A stretch of 64,000 bases of DNA from Frigoribacterium faeni (GTDB lineage: Bacteria > Actinomycetota > Actinomycetes > Actinomycetales > Microbacteriaceae), in assembly GCF_011761235.1 (NCBI RefSeq), contig NZ_JAAOYW010000001.1:1178781-1242780 (forward strand). The letters run 5' to 3'. Below are positions 1-8,123 of the stretch, one piece after another. Each line of letters opens with the position of its first letter. Within the stretch, counting starts at the first letter, position 1. The translations under genes were made by a program, and so were the position numbers. Under the pieces are notes generated by a model. That model was not told the origin of the DNA, searched no databases, and was given only the letters and a program-made list of their open reading frames with translations.

Positions 1-416
1 TCGAGACGGAGTAGCCCCGCGGCCGCGCACCGAGAGAGCGTCCGCTCGAGCAGCGCCCTCACACCGTCCGCTGCGCGACCGCCCGCCCAGGGTCGCGGCG
101 CGAACATCAGGCGATAGAGGGCGGGGTTCTCCCTCGCGAAATCGAGGTGATCACCCCAGCCGCGGCGCAGGTCCGCCGCCGGGTCGTCGGTGGCCTCGAG
201 CTCGGCCTTGCGGGCGGCGTAGCGCTGCAGGCCCGTCTCGGCCAGGGCGTCGAGTAGTCCCCGCTTGTCGCCGAACACCCGATACAGCACCGGCTGGGTC
301 ACACCGACGGCCTCACAGACCGCTCGCGTGGCGATCTCGCCGTCGGACGCGGCGACCAGTTGTTCCTCGGCCGCCGCGAGCAGCGCGCTCCGGAGGTCGT
401 CGTCGGATCGGGTCAT
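1..416 (-). CDS. TetR/AcrR-family transcriptional regulator (3' end cut by window edge)
   Basis: The first 138 codons of a TetR-type repressor are present; the C-terminus lies beyond base 1. The N-terminal helix-turn-helix is clear (EIATRAVCEAVGVTQPVLYR followed by VFGDKRGLLDALAE, about residues 29-62), and part of the ligand-binding domain follows (LRRGWGDHLDFARENPALYRLMF). The ATG at 416 is preceded, on the minus strand, by TAGGCT then six bases, so the mRNA is probably leaderless. It is transcribed away from the SDR operon starting at 512, and by the usual arrangement of TetR genes it probably represses that operon in response to an unknown small molecule. The effector cannot be read from the sequence. 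Confidence 0.88.
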   Translation of the reverse strand, partial: MTRSDDDLRSALLAAAEEQLVAASDGEIATRAVCEAVGVTQPVLYRVFGDKRGLLDALAETGLQRYAARKAELEATDDPAADLRRGWGDHLDFARENPALYRLMFAPRPWAGGRAADGVRALLERTLSRCAAAGLLRL

Positions 417-434
417 GCCCCCAGCCTAGAGCAC

Positions 435-463
435 TTGCTATCGCTTGTCGTATCTGTGATAGT
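435..463 (+). promoter_or_regulatory. Promoter and candidate TetR operator of the SDR operon
   Basis: The AT-rich gap between the divergent TetR gene and the SDR operon holds a possible -35 TTGCTA (435-440) and -10 GATAGT (458-463) with 17 bp between. An inverted repeat CTATC (438-442) / GATAG (458-462) and an inner palindrome TATCTGTGATA (451-461) overlap it and are the likely repressor site. A GAAAGG ribosome-binding site follows before the ATG at 512. Confidence 0.5.
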
Positions 464-511
464 TCTTGCGTATCGACGAAACCGTCAACCAATAGCAACG
501 AAAGGCACATC

Positions 512-1252
512 ATGAGCACCGATCCCCAGCGCGTCGCCGTCGTCACGGGTGGCTCCCGCGGCATCGGCCGCGCCATCTCTACCCGACTCTCCCGCGACGG
601 GTTCACCGTCGTCGTCGCATCAGCCAGCGGGGGCGCCGCGGCCGCCGCGACCATCGACGAGATCGAGAGCGTCGGCGGCCATGCCGTCGCCATGCAGGCC
701 GACGTCGCCGACGAGCACGCCGTGGCGGCGATCTTCGACAGGGTCGCGAACGACTTCGGGGGCGTCGACGTCGTGGTGCACTCGGCCGGACGCCTCGGCT
801 TGTCGACCATCGCCGAGCAGGACCTCGACGCCCTCGACGACCTGCACAGGACGAACGTCCGCGGCACCTTCGTCGTCGCACAGCAGGCAGCACGTCGACT
901 GCGCTCCGGGGGTGCCTTCGTCGGCATGTCGACCTCCGTCGTCGGAACGCAGTTCCCCACCTACGGCGCCTACGTCGCGAGCAAGAGCGCGGTCGAGGGA
1001 ATGGCGCTGATCCTCGCGAAGGAGCTCCGTGGCCGGGACGTCACGGTGAACGTGGTCGCTCCGGGCCCGACCGCGACGGAGCTGTTCCTCGACGGCAAGA
1101 CGCAGGAGCAGATCGACGCCCTGGCCAAGGTCCCGCCGCTCGAGCGCCTCGGCACCCCGGAGGACATCGCCGGCGTGGTGGCGTTCCTCGCCGGGCCGGA
1201 CGGGCGCTGGGTGAACGGCCAGACCATCCGTGTCAACGGTGGCATGGTCTGA
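512..1252 (+). CDS. SDR-family NAD(P)-dependent oxidoreductase
   Basis: A 246-aa classical short-chain dehydrogenase/reductase of FabG-like length. The cofactor motif TGGSRGIG is at about residues 12-19 and the catalytic YxxxK is Tyr154/Lys158 (AYVASKSAVEG). The usual NNAG is replaced by HSAG. A C-terminal G-x-W-x-x-G-x-x-I-x-V-x-G-G stretch is typical of the FabG-like subgroup. The start is set by ATG at 512 with a GAAAGG ribosome-binding site upstream. It overlaps the next SDR gene by one base, so the two are co-translated. Cytoplasmic; the substrate is unknown, but pairing with a second SDR, a tautomerase and a TetR gene suggests handling of a small carbonyl or aromatic compound. Confidence 0.9.
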   Translation: MSTDPQRVAVVTGGSRGIGRAISTRLSRDGFTVVVASASGGAAAAATIDEIESVGGHAVAMQADVADEHAVAAIFDRVANDFGGVDVVVHSAGRLGLSTIAEQDLDALDDLHRTNVRGTFVVAQQAARRLRSGGAFVGMSTSVVGTQFPTYGAYVASKSAVEGMALILAKELRGRDVTVNVVAPGPTATELFLDGKTQEQIDALAKVPPLERLGTPEDIAGVVAFLAGPDGRWVNGQTIRVNGGMV

Positions 1253-2154
1253 TGACAGGGCCACTGGTCATCCTCGTCACCGGTGCCTCCACAGGATTCG
1301 GTCGACTCACGGCAGAGTCGCTGGCACGCGCGGGCCACGTCGTCGCGGCGGGCATGCGCGCCGCCCACGGGAGGAACGCGGCTCATCGCGACGCCCTGGC
1401 CGACCTCGCCTCTCGTGAGGGGCTGACGCTCGGCGCCGTCGAGCTCGACGTCCAGTCGCAGGAATCCGTGGACGCTGCGGTCGACACCGTCATCAGGGCG
1501 TACGGCCGCATCGACGTCGTCGTGCAGAACGCCGGCCACATGGCCTTCGGCGCCGCCGAGGCTTTCACGCCGGAACAGTTCGCGCATCTGTACGACGTCA
1601 ACGTGGTCGGCGGCCACCGGGTAGCCCGCGCCGTCTTGCCGCACATGCGCTCCCAGCGCTCTGGCTTCGTCGTGTGGGTGGGCAGCTCCTCGACCCGCGG
1701 CGGGCACCCTCCGTTCCTCGCTCCGTACTTCGCCGCCAAGGCCGGCATGGACGCTCTCGCCGAGAGCTACGCGGCCGAGACGATCCGCTTCGGCATCGAC
1801 GGCTCGATCGTCGTCCCCGGAGCGTTCACCTCGGGCACGAACCACTTCACCAACGCCTCCACCCCGGCGGACGAGGCGCGGGTGACCGACCACGACGCCG
1901 AGTACGGTGCGCTCCGCCGCGAGCTGACCGATCGCCTCGCCGCGATCGTGCCGCCCGAGGCCGACGTGCAGGACGTCGCCGACGAGATCGTGCGCCTGGT
2001 CGGCCTGCCCCGGGGGACGCGCCCGTTCCGGTCACACGTCGACCCGTCCCGCGACGGCAGCGAAGTCGTGTCCGCGGTCGCCGACCGCGTCCGTGCCGAG
2101 TTCTACCGCCGCGTCGGCATCGAGGACCTTTTGCCCTCGAACGCCGCCCTCTGA
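1252..2154 (+). CDS. SDR-family oxidoreductase
   Basis: A 300-aa SDR of the classical type. It has TGASTGFG near the N-terminus, an NAG motif (QNAGHM), a serine run (GSSSTRGG) and the catalytic Tyr/Lys in APYFAAKAGMD. The ATG shares its first base with the TGA of the preceding SDR gene. The C-terminal extension beyond about residue 240 is longer than in FabG-type enzymes and resembles SDRs that act on larger substrates. It is followed 38 bases later by a tautomerase gene, so three enzymes appear to form one operon controlled by the divergent TetR gene. Substrate unknown. Confidence 0.9.
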   Translation: MTGPLVILVTGASTGFGRLTAESLARAGHVVAAGMRAAHGRNAAHRDALADLASREGLTLGAVELDVQSQESVDAAVDTVIRAYGRIDVVVQNAGHMAFGAAEAFTPEQFAHLYDVNVVGGHRVARAVLPHMRSQRSGFVVWVGSSSTRGGHPPFLAPYFAAKAGMDALAESYAAETIRFGIDGSIVVPGAFTSGTNHFTNASTPADEARVTDHDAEYGALRRELTDRLAAIVPPEADVQDVADEIVRLVGLPRGTRPFRSHVDPSRDGSEVVSAVADRVRAEFYRRVGIEDLLPSNAAL

Positions 2155-2192
2155 CCCCCGGAACGTCCGGGCCACCACCGAAAGGAACCACC

Positions 2193-2399
2193 ATGCCCTT
2201 CGCCAACCTCAAGGTCCCCGCGGACACCCTCACCGCCGAGTCCAAGAAGAAGCTGCAGGACGCCGTCACGGACGCCATCGTCGACGTCTACGGAGAACGA
2301 GCACGCCCGACGACCCTCGTCATCCTCGACGAGGTCGCCGACGGCGGCTGGATGCTCGGCGGCACCATCCTCGACGAAGCGATGCTCGGCCGCGTCTAG
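2193..2399 (+). CDS. 4-oxalocrotonate tautomerase-family protein
   Basis: A 68-aa protein beginning Met-Pro-Phe-Ala-Asn. Removal of the Met would expose Pro1, the catalytic base of the tautomerase superfamily, and the length (about 60-80 aa) fits the 4-OT/DmpI class, which works as a hexamer or trimer of dimers. The C-terminal half (TTLVILDEVADGGWMLGG) resembles the conserved core strand. The ATG at 2193 is preceded by AAAGGAACC, a good ribosome-binding site. The shorter start is chosen because longer readings overlap the upstream SDR gene. Last gene of the SDR-SDR operon, followed by a strong terminator. Function by family: keto-enol tautomerisation; substrate unknown. Confidence 0.85.
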   Translation: MPFANLKVPADTLTAESKKKLQDAVTDAIVDVYGERARPTTLVILDEVADGGWMLGGTILDEAMLGRV

Positions 2400-2414
2400 T
2401 ACCGCATGTCACAG

Positions 2415-2446
2415 GATGAGGGGCCCGGGCGACCGGGCCCCTCATC
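2415..2446. terminator. Bidirectional terminator hairpin
   Basis: A perfect 14-bp inverted repeat (GATGAGGGGCCCGG / CCGGGCCCCTCATC) with a 4-base GCGA loop lies between the convergent tautomerase and TetR genes. No clear U-tract follows, as is common in high-GC actinobacteria. Confidence 0.85.
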
Positions 2447-2494
2447 GCGATCGCGGCACCGGGCCTGCCGCGACTCGAGCGCGCGGGTCCCGGT

Positions 2495-3121
2495 TCACCC
2501 GTCGGGGGCAGTGACCGGCCCCTGGGCGGCTGTGCCGAGCTGCTGTTCGATCTGCGGCAGGAGCGCCCGCACCGCCGCGACGACGACTTCGTCCACGCGA
2601 TCCTCGGGGAGCCGGCCGGTGGCCGTCAACGCACTGATGCCTTCCGTCGTCGCCGCGACCAGGAACGGCATCGGACCCATCGACTCCGGACTGCGCTCTC
2701 CGAGCAACTCTGCGCCCAGTGCGAAGAAGCGCTCGGCCGAAGACTGCGCCCCGGGGTCGCGCGCTGCATCCGTACCGTCGTCGGTCGACGCGAACATCAG
2801 CTGCATCAGGGGGCCGTTGCGCTGCGCGAAGCGAGCATGAGCGCGGATGTACTCCGTGAGCCGGCGCTCGAGGGTGCCCATCTGCCGCGCAGCCTCGAGA
2901 TAGCGATGCAGCTCGTCGAAGCCGTCCGCGGCGATCGCGGCGAGGACGGCATCTCGGTCACGGAAGTGACGGAGCGGCGCACCATGGCTGACGCCGACGC
3001 GGCGCGCGAGCTCCCGCACCGTCACCGCCTGTTGCCCCTCCTCGATCAGGAGCGCGCGCCCTTCTCGCACCAGCTCCTCACGCAGCGATCCATGGTGATA
3101 GGAGCGTGCCTGCTGTGCCAT
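2495..3121 (-). CDS. TetR/AcrR-family transcriptional regulator
   Basis: A 208-aa TetR regulator. The HTH is at about residues 35-60 (VRELARRVGVSHGAPLRHFR then DRDAVLAAIA), followed by a ligand-binding domain with the WHG-type architecture (ARFAQRNGPLMQLMF). The ATG at 3121 lies six bases after TACACT on the minus strand, so it is likely leaderless. It is divergent from the SDR-membrane protein pair at 3173, with a nested palindrome in the 51-bp gap, and probably represses both itself and that pair. Ligand unknown. Confidence 0.9.
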   Translation of the reverse strand: MAQQARSYHHGSLREELVREGRALLIEEGQQAVTVRELARRVGVSHGAPLRHFRDRDAVLAAIAADGFDELHRYLEAARQMGTLERRLTEYIRAHARFAQRNGPLMQLMFASTDDGTDAARDPGAQSSAERFFALGAELLGERSPESMGPMPFLVAATTEGISALTATGRLPEDRVDEVVVAAVRALLPQIEQQLGTAAQGPVTAPDG

Positions 3122-3129
3122 CCCGTCAG

Positions 3130-3166
3130 TGTAGACGTTGACAACAATGTGGCCACTGTCTACATT
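3130..3166 (+). promoter_or_regulatory. Divergent promoter/operator between TetR and SDR genes
   Basis: A consensus -35 TTGACA (3138-3143) and -10 TACATT (3161-3166) have 17-bp spacing; the ATG at 3173 falls six bases after the -10, so the SDR mRNA should be leaderless. The promoter is enclosed by an outer inverted repeat TGTAGAC (3130-3136) / GTCTACA (3158-3164) and an inner palindrome GTTGACAAC (3137-3145), an arrangement expected of a TetR operator that blocks RNA polymerase. Confidence 0.72.
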
Positions 3167-3172
3167 GGGGGC

Positions 3173-4051
3173 ATGGACGACACCAGAGCAGGCAAAGCAC
3201 CGACCAACGAGACCGTCATCATCACCGGCGGCACCAGCGGCATCGGCCGAGCGACCGCGATCGCCCTGGCCGAGTCCGGATCACGCATCATCCTCGCCGT
3301 CCGGAACCAGGAGAAGGGGCGAGCCGTGGCAGCGACCCTCCCCGGCGCTCCGGGGATGCACCGCGTCCTGCCACTCGACCTCGCGCGGCTCGAGACGGTG
3401 CCGGACTTCGCAGACCGGATCGACGAACCCATCGCCGTCCTCGTCAACAACGCAGGCGTCGAGTCGAAGGACCTGCAGCGGACGGCCGACGGTCACGAGC
3501 TCCAGTTCGGCACGAACCACCTGGGGCACTTCCTCCTGACGACGCTGCTCCTGCCGCACATCACCGACCGCGTCGTCACCGTAGCTTCCCAGGCGGAACG
3601 CATGGCTCGACTCGACCTGGACGACCTCGATTGGCATCGACGCCCGTACCATGCGAGCCGGGCGTACGCGGACTCCAAACTCGCCAACCTGCTGTTCACG
3701 TCGGAGCTGGACCGGCGGCTGCAGACGTCGGGCTCTCGAGTGCGGGCGCTGGCCGCCCACCCGGGGTTGGTCAAGACAGCCATCTACGAGCGGCCGGCCG
3801 GTCAGCGCCCCAACCTCTGGGACCGGCTCGTCCCGATCTTGGGGCAGGAGCCGGAAGACGGTGCGCTGCCGTCGCTGCTCGCCGCCTCCGCCGACCTCCC
3901 CGGCGGCACCTTCGTCGGACCGCAGCGGATGATGCACATGCGAGGCGGGGCCGAGGTGATCAGCCAGTCGAAGCAGGCACGGAACCCGGAGACCGCAGCG
4001 AGACTCTGGTCCATCTCCGAGCGGATGACGGCAGCGGGTACCCACCCGTGA
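3173..4051 (+). CDS. SDR-family oxidoreductase (retinol-dehydrogenase-like)
   Basis: A 292-aa SDR with TGGTSGIG cofactor motif, NNAG (VLVNNAGVESKD), a downstream serine (VASQAERM) and the catalytic Tyr/Lys (RAYADSKLANLLF). The pattern fits the retinol-dehydrogenase/WW-oxidoreductase-like SDR branch. A longer in-frame reading from 2837 exists but overlaps the divergent TetR gene; ATG 3173 is preferred because it sits six bases after a strong -10 hexamer. Its stop overlaps the GTG of the following membrane protein by four bases. Regulation is probably by the divergent TetR. Substrate unknown. Confidence 0.9.
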   Translation: MDDTRAGKAPTNETVIITGGTSGIGRATAIALAESGSRIILAVRNQEKGRAVAATLPGAPGMHRVLPLDLARLETVPDFADRIDEPIAVLVNNAGVESKDLQRTADGHELQFGTNHLGHFLLTTLLLPHITDRVVTVASQAERMARLDLDDLDWHRRPYHASRAYADSKLANLLFTSELDRRLQTSGSRVRALAAHPGLVKTAIYERPAGQRPNLWDRLVPILGQEPEDGALPSLLAASADLPGGTFVGPQRMMHMRGGAEVISQSKQARNPETAARLWSISERMTAAGTHP

Positions 4052-4992
4052 GCCTCGTCCAGGACCGTCCCCGCGCACTCTGGTCCGGCGTACGCGGATG
4101 GCACCGCCCGCTCGTCGCCTTCACCACAGTGATGTGCCTCTGGGCTGTGGTGTGCCTCGTCGGGCTGATCCTCGATCCGCGGACATCGGCAGGAGACCCG
4201 ATCTGGGCCAAACCTCTCAAGTTCTCGATCTCCCTCGCGCTCTACGCGATCACCCTCGCGTGGATGCTCTCGATGGTGCAGCGGCCCGTCCTGCGTCGGA
4301 TAGGTCGGTGGGCCGGAACCATCGGCGCAGCCGCGTCCCTCCTGGAGATCGTCGTCATCTCGATCCAAGTGATCCGCGGCGTGGGAAGCCACTTCAACGT
4401 CTCGACTCCGACGAACCAGCTCTTCTACCAGCTCATGGCCGGTGGGGTCACTCTCATGTACTGCGCGACACTGGTCATCGGAGCCTTTCTGGCCGTGTTC
4501 TCCCGGATCGAGGACAGGGCGCTGGCGTGGTCCCTGAGGCTCGGACTGATCATCGCCCTGGTCGGCCTGTCCGTGGGCTTCCTCATGGTGATCCCCACCG
4601 CGGCCCAGCTAGCCGACCCGACATCGTCGACCTACGGCTCCCACTCCGTCGGCGGCGACGACGCGACCGGCGGCATCTTCTTCCTCGGCTGGAACACCGC
4701 TCACGGAGATCTGCGCGTGTCGCACTTCATCGGCATGCACGCACTACAGGTCCTGCCGATCCTCGCGATCGCACTCCCCCGGACACTCCGTGAAGCTGAT
4801 CGGCTCCGCATCGTCGTCGTGGCCGGAGCGACGTACGCTGCTGTCACCGCGATCGCCCTGTGGCAGGCGCTGCGTGGACGATCGGTCATCGACCCCGACG
4901 GTCTGACGATCGCCGCGGTCGGGGTCACCATCGCCCTGGCTGGCATCAGCGTCCTGACCATCGCCACAGGCCGACGTCACCCGCACATGTAG
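4048..4992 (+). CDS. Polytopic membrane protein of unknown function
   Basis: A 314-aa integral membrane protein starting at GTG 4048, which overlaps the stop of the SDR gene (GTGA). At least seven hydrophobic segments are visible, for example near residues 20-40 (LVAFTTVMCLWAVVCLVGLI), 55-75, 90-112, 130-155, 165-185, 215-240 and 255-310. The loop containing FFLGWNTAHGDLRVSHFIGMHALQ has conserved-looking polar residues. I do not recognise the family with certainty. Co-translation with an SDR suggests a role in transport or membrane anchoring linked to that enzyme. Confidence 0.8.
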   Translation: MSLVQDRPRALWSGVRGWHRPLVAFTTVMCLWAVVCLVGLILDPRTSAGDPIWAKPLKFSISLALYAITLAWMLSMVQRPVLRRIGRWAGTIGAAASLLEIVVISIQVIRGVGSHFNVSTPTNQLFYQLMAGGVTLMYCATLVIGAFLAVFSRIEDRALAWSLRLGLIIALVGLSVGFLMVIPTAAQLADPTSSTYGSHSVGGDDATGGIFFLGWNTAHGDLRVSHFIGMHALQVLPILAIALPRTLREADRLRIVVVAGATYAAVTAIALWQALRGRSVIDPDGLTIAAVGVTIALAGISVLTIATGRRHPHM

Positions 4993-5148
4993 CACCAGAG
5001 CCCAGGAGAACGGCGCGCCGATGTCGACAGGATCAACGTCGCACTCGACGAGGGCCCTCCCTTCTCACCAGGGCTCGGCTGTCAGGACGTGTCCTCGTCG
5101 TACCCGACCGGGCCCGGGTCACCGCGGCAGCCGGACCCGGCGCGCGGC

Positions 5149-6111
5149 TCAGGCCACGCCGGGCCAGCGCACGGGGACGGGGAGGCGACGCTGCGGGGCC
5201 TCCGCACCCGCGCCTCCTCGGCCCTCGACCATGTCGAGCAGCATGCTGGTCGCGGCGCGGCCGAGCTCGTCGCCGTCGACGTCGATCGCCGGGACGTCGA
5301 CGAGACCGAGCGAGTCGACGACCATGCGCTCCGAGCTGACGACGACACGCGAGGAGGCGGGACGGCTCCCCAGCGCGAACATCAGCCCCAGCCCGATCGC
5401 GGTCGCGTACGGGACGACGGCGGTCGCCCGCGCGTCGAGCACGGCGGGCAGCACGGACACCCCCGCCGCGAACGTCGACGGGAAGGGCCCCAGCCGCACC
5501 AGCTCCGCACGGCCGTGGGCGGCACGGCTGACGGCCTCGATGCGCTGCGCGTCCTGCCACGACCCCTCGGGGCCTCCGACGTAGACGACCCGCTCGTGGC
5601 CCTCGTCGACGAGGCGCGACACGAGCGAGCCGAAGGCCGCGGCCGTGTCGGCGACGACCGACGCGATGCCGGCGACCTCACGGTCGACGAGCACCGTCGG
5701 CTTCGAGGAGGCGGCGGCCGCGACGACCTCGTCGGGCCCGCGGGGCGCCACCACGATGAACCCGTCGACCTGGGCCGAGAGCCGCTCGAAGGCGACGAGC
5801 TCGTCGGCGTGGGCCAACGGGTGCACGGCCACCGTGAGCTGCACGTCGTGCTCGCCGGCCAGGGCCTGCGCCCCGGCGATCACGGGCGTGAAGTAGGCGT
5901 TGTCGAGCGTCGGCACGACAAGGGCGACGAGCCCGCTGCGTCCCCGCGCGAGCTGGCGCGCGGCGCGGTTCGCGACGAAGCCGAGCTGCCGGGCGGCGGC
6001 CAGCACCCGGGCCGACGTGTCGGGCAGCACGAGCTCGGGACGGCTGAGGGCCCGGGAGGCGGTCGCCTTGGAGACCCCCGCGAGGGCGGCGACGTCGGCC
6101 AGTGTCGACAT
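5149..6111 (-). CDS. LacI-family transcriptional regulator
   Basis: A 320-aa LacI/GalR repressor. It starts with the canonical HTH (STLADVAALAGVSKATASRA, residues 2-21), followed by the hinge (ALSRPELVLPDTSARVLAAA) and a periplasmic-binding-like effector domain (ARGRSGLVALVVPTLDNAYF). ATG 6111 is preferred over the upstream in-frame Met at 6174 because it opens directly on the HTH and is preceded by GGAGGGG. It is divergent from the ABC transporter/deaminase operon; AACCGGTT-centred operators lie in the gap. Predicted role: repressor of that operon, released by its substrate or a metabolite. Confidence 0.93.
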   Translation of the reverse strand: MSTLADVAALAGVSKATASRALSRPELVLPDTSARVLAAARQLGFVANRAARQLARGRSGLVALVVPTLDNAYFTPVIAGAQALAGEHDVQLTVAVHPLAHADELVAFERLSAQVDGFIVVAPRGPDEVVAAAASSKPTVLVDREVAGIASVVADTAAAFGSLVSRLVDEGHERVVYVGGPEGSWQDAQRIEAVSRAAHGRAELVRLGPFPSTFAAGVSVLPAVLDARATAVVPYATAIGLGLMFALGSRPASSRVVVSSERMVVDSLGLVDVPAIDVDGDELGRAATSMLLDMVEGRGGAGAEAPQRRLPVPVRWPGVA

Positions 6112-6193
6112 GGTGCGTCCCCTCCGTCGTCGTGCCTGCAGCGAGCCTAGGGGCACGGCCGGACGACGTTTCACACGATCGTTACACGCGGTG

Positions 6194-6254
6194 GTCGACC
6201 TGCCCCCGGAGGCACCCTAGGGTTGATGAGACCGGTTGCACAACCGGTTGCACC
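6194..6254 (+). promoter_or_regulatory. Promoter and LacI-type operators of the ABC/deaminase operon
   Basis: A -10-like TAGGGT lies at 6218-6223 (with a weak -35 near 6194). Just downstream are overlapping palindromes: CCGGTTG (6232-6238) / CAACCGG (6241-6247), and a second one centred on AACCGGTT (6242-6249) flanked by GCAC on both sides. A central CG within an 8-bp palindrome is characteristic of LacI-family sites. The leader to the GTG at 6355 is about 125 nt. Confidence 0.7.
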
Positions 6255-6354
6255 GCCTCCTCGACCCCCCTGCTCCGCCCTCGTCGGCGTCGCCGCGGGC
6301 GTCGTCGGGGCACCCGTACGACCGTCGTACCCCGACCGCCACGAAAGGCTCGTC

Positions 6355-7179
6355 GTGACCACTCGCAAGACCGCCCTGCTGCTGTTGCTGCCCGGGCTCG
6401 CCTTCCTGCTCGTCGGGTTCCTCGTCCCGTCGCTGGCGATGCTCGTCGCCCCTCCCGGCGTGGGCACGGGCGAGGTGGTCGCCCGCGTCGGCCAGATGCT
6501 GACCGACCCGTACGACCTGCGCATCATCGGCCGCACCGTGGGGCTCGGCCTCATCGTCACAGTGGTCTGCATCGTGCTCGGGTTCCCGATCGCCTACCTG
6601 CTCGCACGGTCGACGTCGCGCTGGTCGAGCGTGCTGCTCGCGCTCGCCATCTTCCCGCTGCTGCTCAGCAACGTCGTCCGCACCTTCGGGTGGCTCGTCG
6701 TGCTCGGCTCGCAGGGCGCGATCGGCAAGCTGCTCGTCGGCCTCGGCCTCGTCGACCGGGCGCCGCAGCTGCTCTACACCGAGCTCGCGATCGTGCTCGG
6801 CCTCACCCAGCTGTTCCTGCCGCTCGCGATCATCTCGTGCTACTCCGCCGTCGCCCAGGTCGACGCCGGCCTCGACGACGCCGCACGGGGCCTCGGCGCG
6901 AGCCGTTCCCGCACCTTCTGGGGCATCGTCGTGCCGCTGTCGAGCCCGGGCATCGTCGTCGCGGCGACCCTCGTCTTCGCCGGCTCCGTCACCGCGTACA
7001 CGACCCCGTACCTGCTCGGCGGGTCGAGCCAGCGCATGCTCAGCACCCAGCTCTTCTCCTACTCGAGCGTCACCATCGACTGGGCCGGCGCCTCCGCCAC
7101 CGCCCTGGTGATGACCGTGCTCGTCTTCGTCGTCTCGGGCCTCGCGTCGCTCGTCGCCCGCAAGGGAGCCACCCAGTGA
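6355..7179 (+). CDS. ABC transporter permease (PotB/FbpB-like), subunit 1
   Basis: A 274-aa inner-membrane permease with about six transmembrane segments, first at residues 5-28. The EAA-type cytoplasmic loop is visible as DDAARGLGASRSRTFWGIVV, the contact point for the ATPase. The GTG at 6355 is chosen because GAAAGG lies 8 bases upstream; the longer frame from 6223 would run through the operator region. It overlaps the second permease by four bases. By family (polyamine/iron/small anion importers) it forms the channel with the next gene product. Confidence 0.88.
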   Translation: MTTRKTALLLLLPGLAFLLVGFLVPSLAMLVAPPGVGTGEVVARVGQMLTDPYDLRIIGRTVGLGLIVTVVCIVLGFPIAYLLARSTSRWSSVLLALAIFPLLLSNVVRTFGWLVVLGSQGAIGKLLVGLGLVDRAPQLLYTELAIVLGLTQLFLPLAIISCYSAVAQVDAGLDDAARGLGASRSRTFWGIVVPLSSPGIVVAATLVFAGSVTAYTTPYLLGGSSQRMLSTQLFSYSSVTIDWAGASATALVMTVLVFVVSGLASLVARKGATQ

Positions 7180-8123
7180 GCCAGACCGACAGCCAGGCCC
7201 CCGCGCTGCCCGGCGGACCCGACCAGACCGACGGCCAGGCCCGCGCGCTGCCCGACGGACCCGACCGTCCCGGCCAGGGCGGCCGACCGGCCCGGTCGCG
7301 CCGCCCCGCCCGCTCGGTCCGGACGCCCCGCACCGGCAAGCCCGTCGCCAGCACCCTCGCGGTCGCCGGCTACGTCGTCATGATCGTGCCGATCCTGTTC
7401 GTCGTCGCCACGGCGTTCACGGGCGGCCGCACGCTGACGTTCCCGCCGCAGGGCCTGTCGCTGCAGTGGTTCGAGAAGGCCGTGGCCTACGAGCCCTTCA
7501 CGGGCGCGCTCGTCTCGAGCCTCCAGCTCGCGGTGCTCGCCACCCTCATCGCGCTCGCCGTCGGCGTGCCGGTCACCCTCGCGATCCACCGAGGCCGCCT
7601 GCCCGGGCGCGGGCTGATCGAGGGCATGTTCCTGTCGCCGCTGATCGTGCCCGAGCTCGTCGTCGGCCTCGCGCTCTACCAGCAGCTGATGATCGGCTTC
7701 GGGCTCGCGAACTCGACCACACTGCTGATCGGCCACACCGCGCTGATGATGCCGTACGCGGTCAGGGTGACCGGCGCCTCCCTCGCCCTCGCCGACCCCT
7801 CGCTCGAGGAGGCCGCCCGCGGACTCGGCGCCGGCCCCGTCCGCGCGTTCTTCACCGTCACGCTGCCGATGCTGCGACCGGGCATCTTCTCGGCCGCGCT
7901 GCTGAGCTTCGTCACCTCGTTCAACAACGTCCCCCTGTCGCTGCTGCTGCAGAGCCGCGACTTCCGCACCCTGCCGGTCACGATGCTCGACTACGTGCAG
8001 CAGAGCTACGACCCCATGGTCGCCGCCATGGCCACGCTGATCCTCGTGGCCACCGTCGTCGTCGCCGTGGTCGCCGAGCGCACCGTCGGCTTCGCCCAGA
8101 TCTTCGGAGGCATCAACAAGTGA
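7176..8123 (+). CDS. ABC transporter permease (PotC-like), subunit 2
   Basis: A 315-aa permease starting at GTG 7176, which overlaps the TGA of subunit 1 (GTGA). The first about 55 residues are a Pro/Arg/Gly-rich cytoplasmic tail carrying two copies of a short motif (QAPALPGGPDQ and QARALPDGPDR). About six transmembrane segments follow, with an EAA loop LEEAARGLGAGPVRAFFTVT. The long tail is unusual for the family and may be recent, low-constraint sequence. It pairs with the upstream permease and the downstream ATPase. Confidence 0.88.
   Translation: MSQTDSQAPALPGGPDQTDGQARALPDGPDRPGQGGRPARSRRPARSVRTPRTGKPVASTLAVAGYVVMIVPILFVVATAFTGGRTLTFPPQGLSLQWFEKAVAYEPFTGALVSSLQLAVLATLIALAVGVPVTLAIHRGRLPGRGLIEGMFLSPLIVPELVVGLALYQQLMIGFGLANSTTLLIGHTALMMPYAVRVTGASLALADPSLEEAARGLGAGPVRAFFTVTLPMLRPGIFSAALLSFVTSFNNVPLSLLLQSRDFRTLPVTMLDYVQQSYDPMVAAMATLILVATVVVAVVAERTVGFAQIFGGINK

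Noticed and set aside
2837-3172. N-terminal extension of the SDR at 3173
   Set aside because: It runs antisense through the divergent TetR gene and the promoter, and the classical SDR start (TGGTSGIG near residue 18) fits the ATG at 3173.
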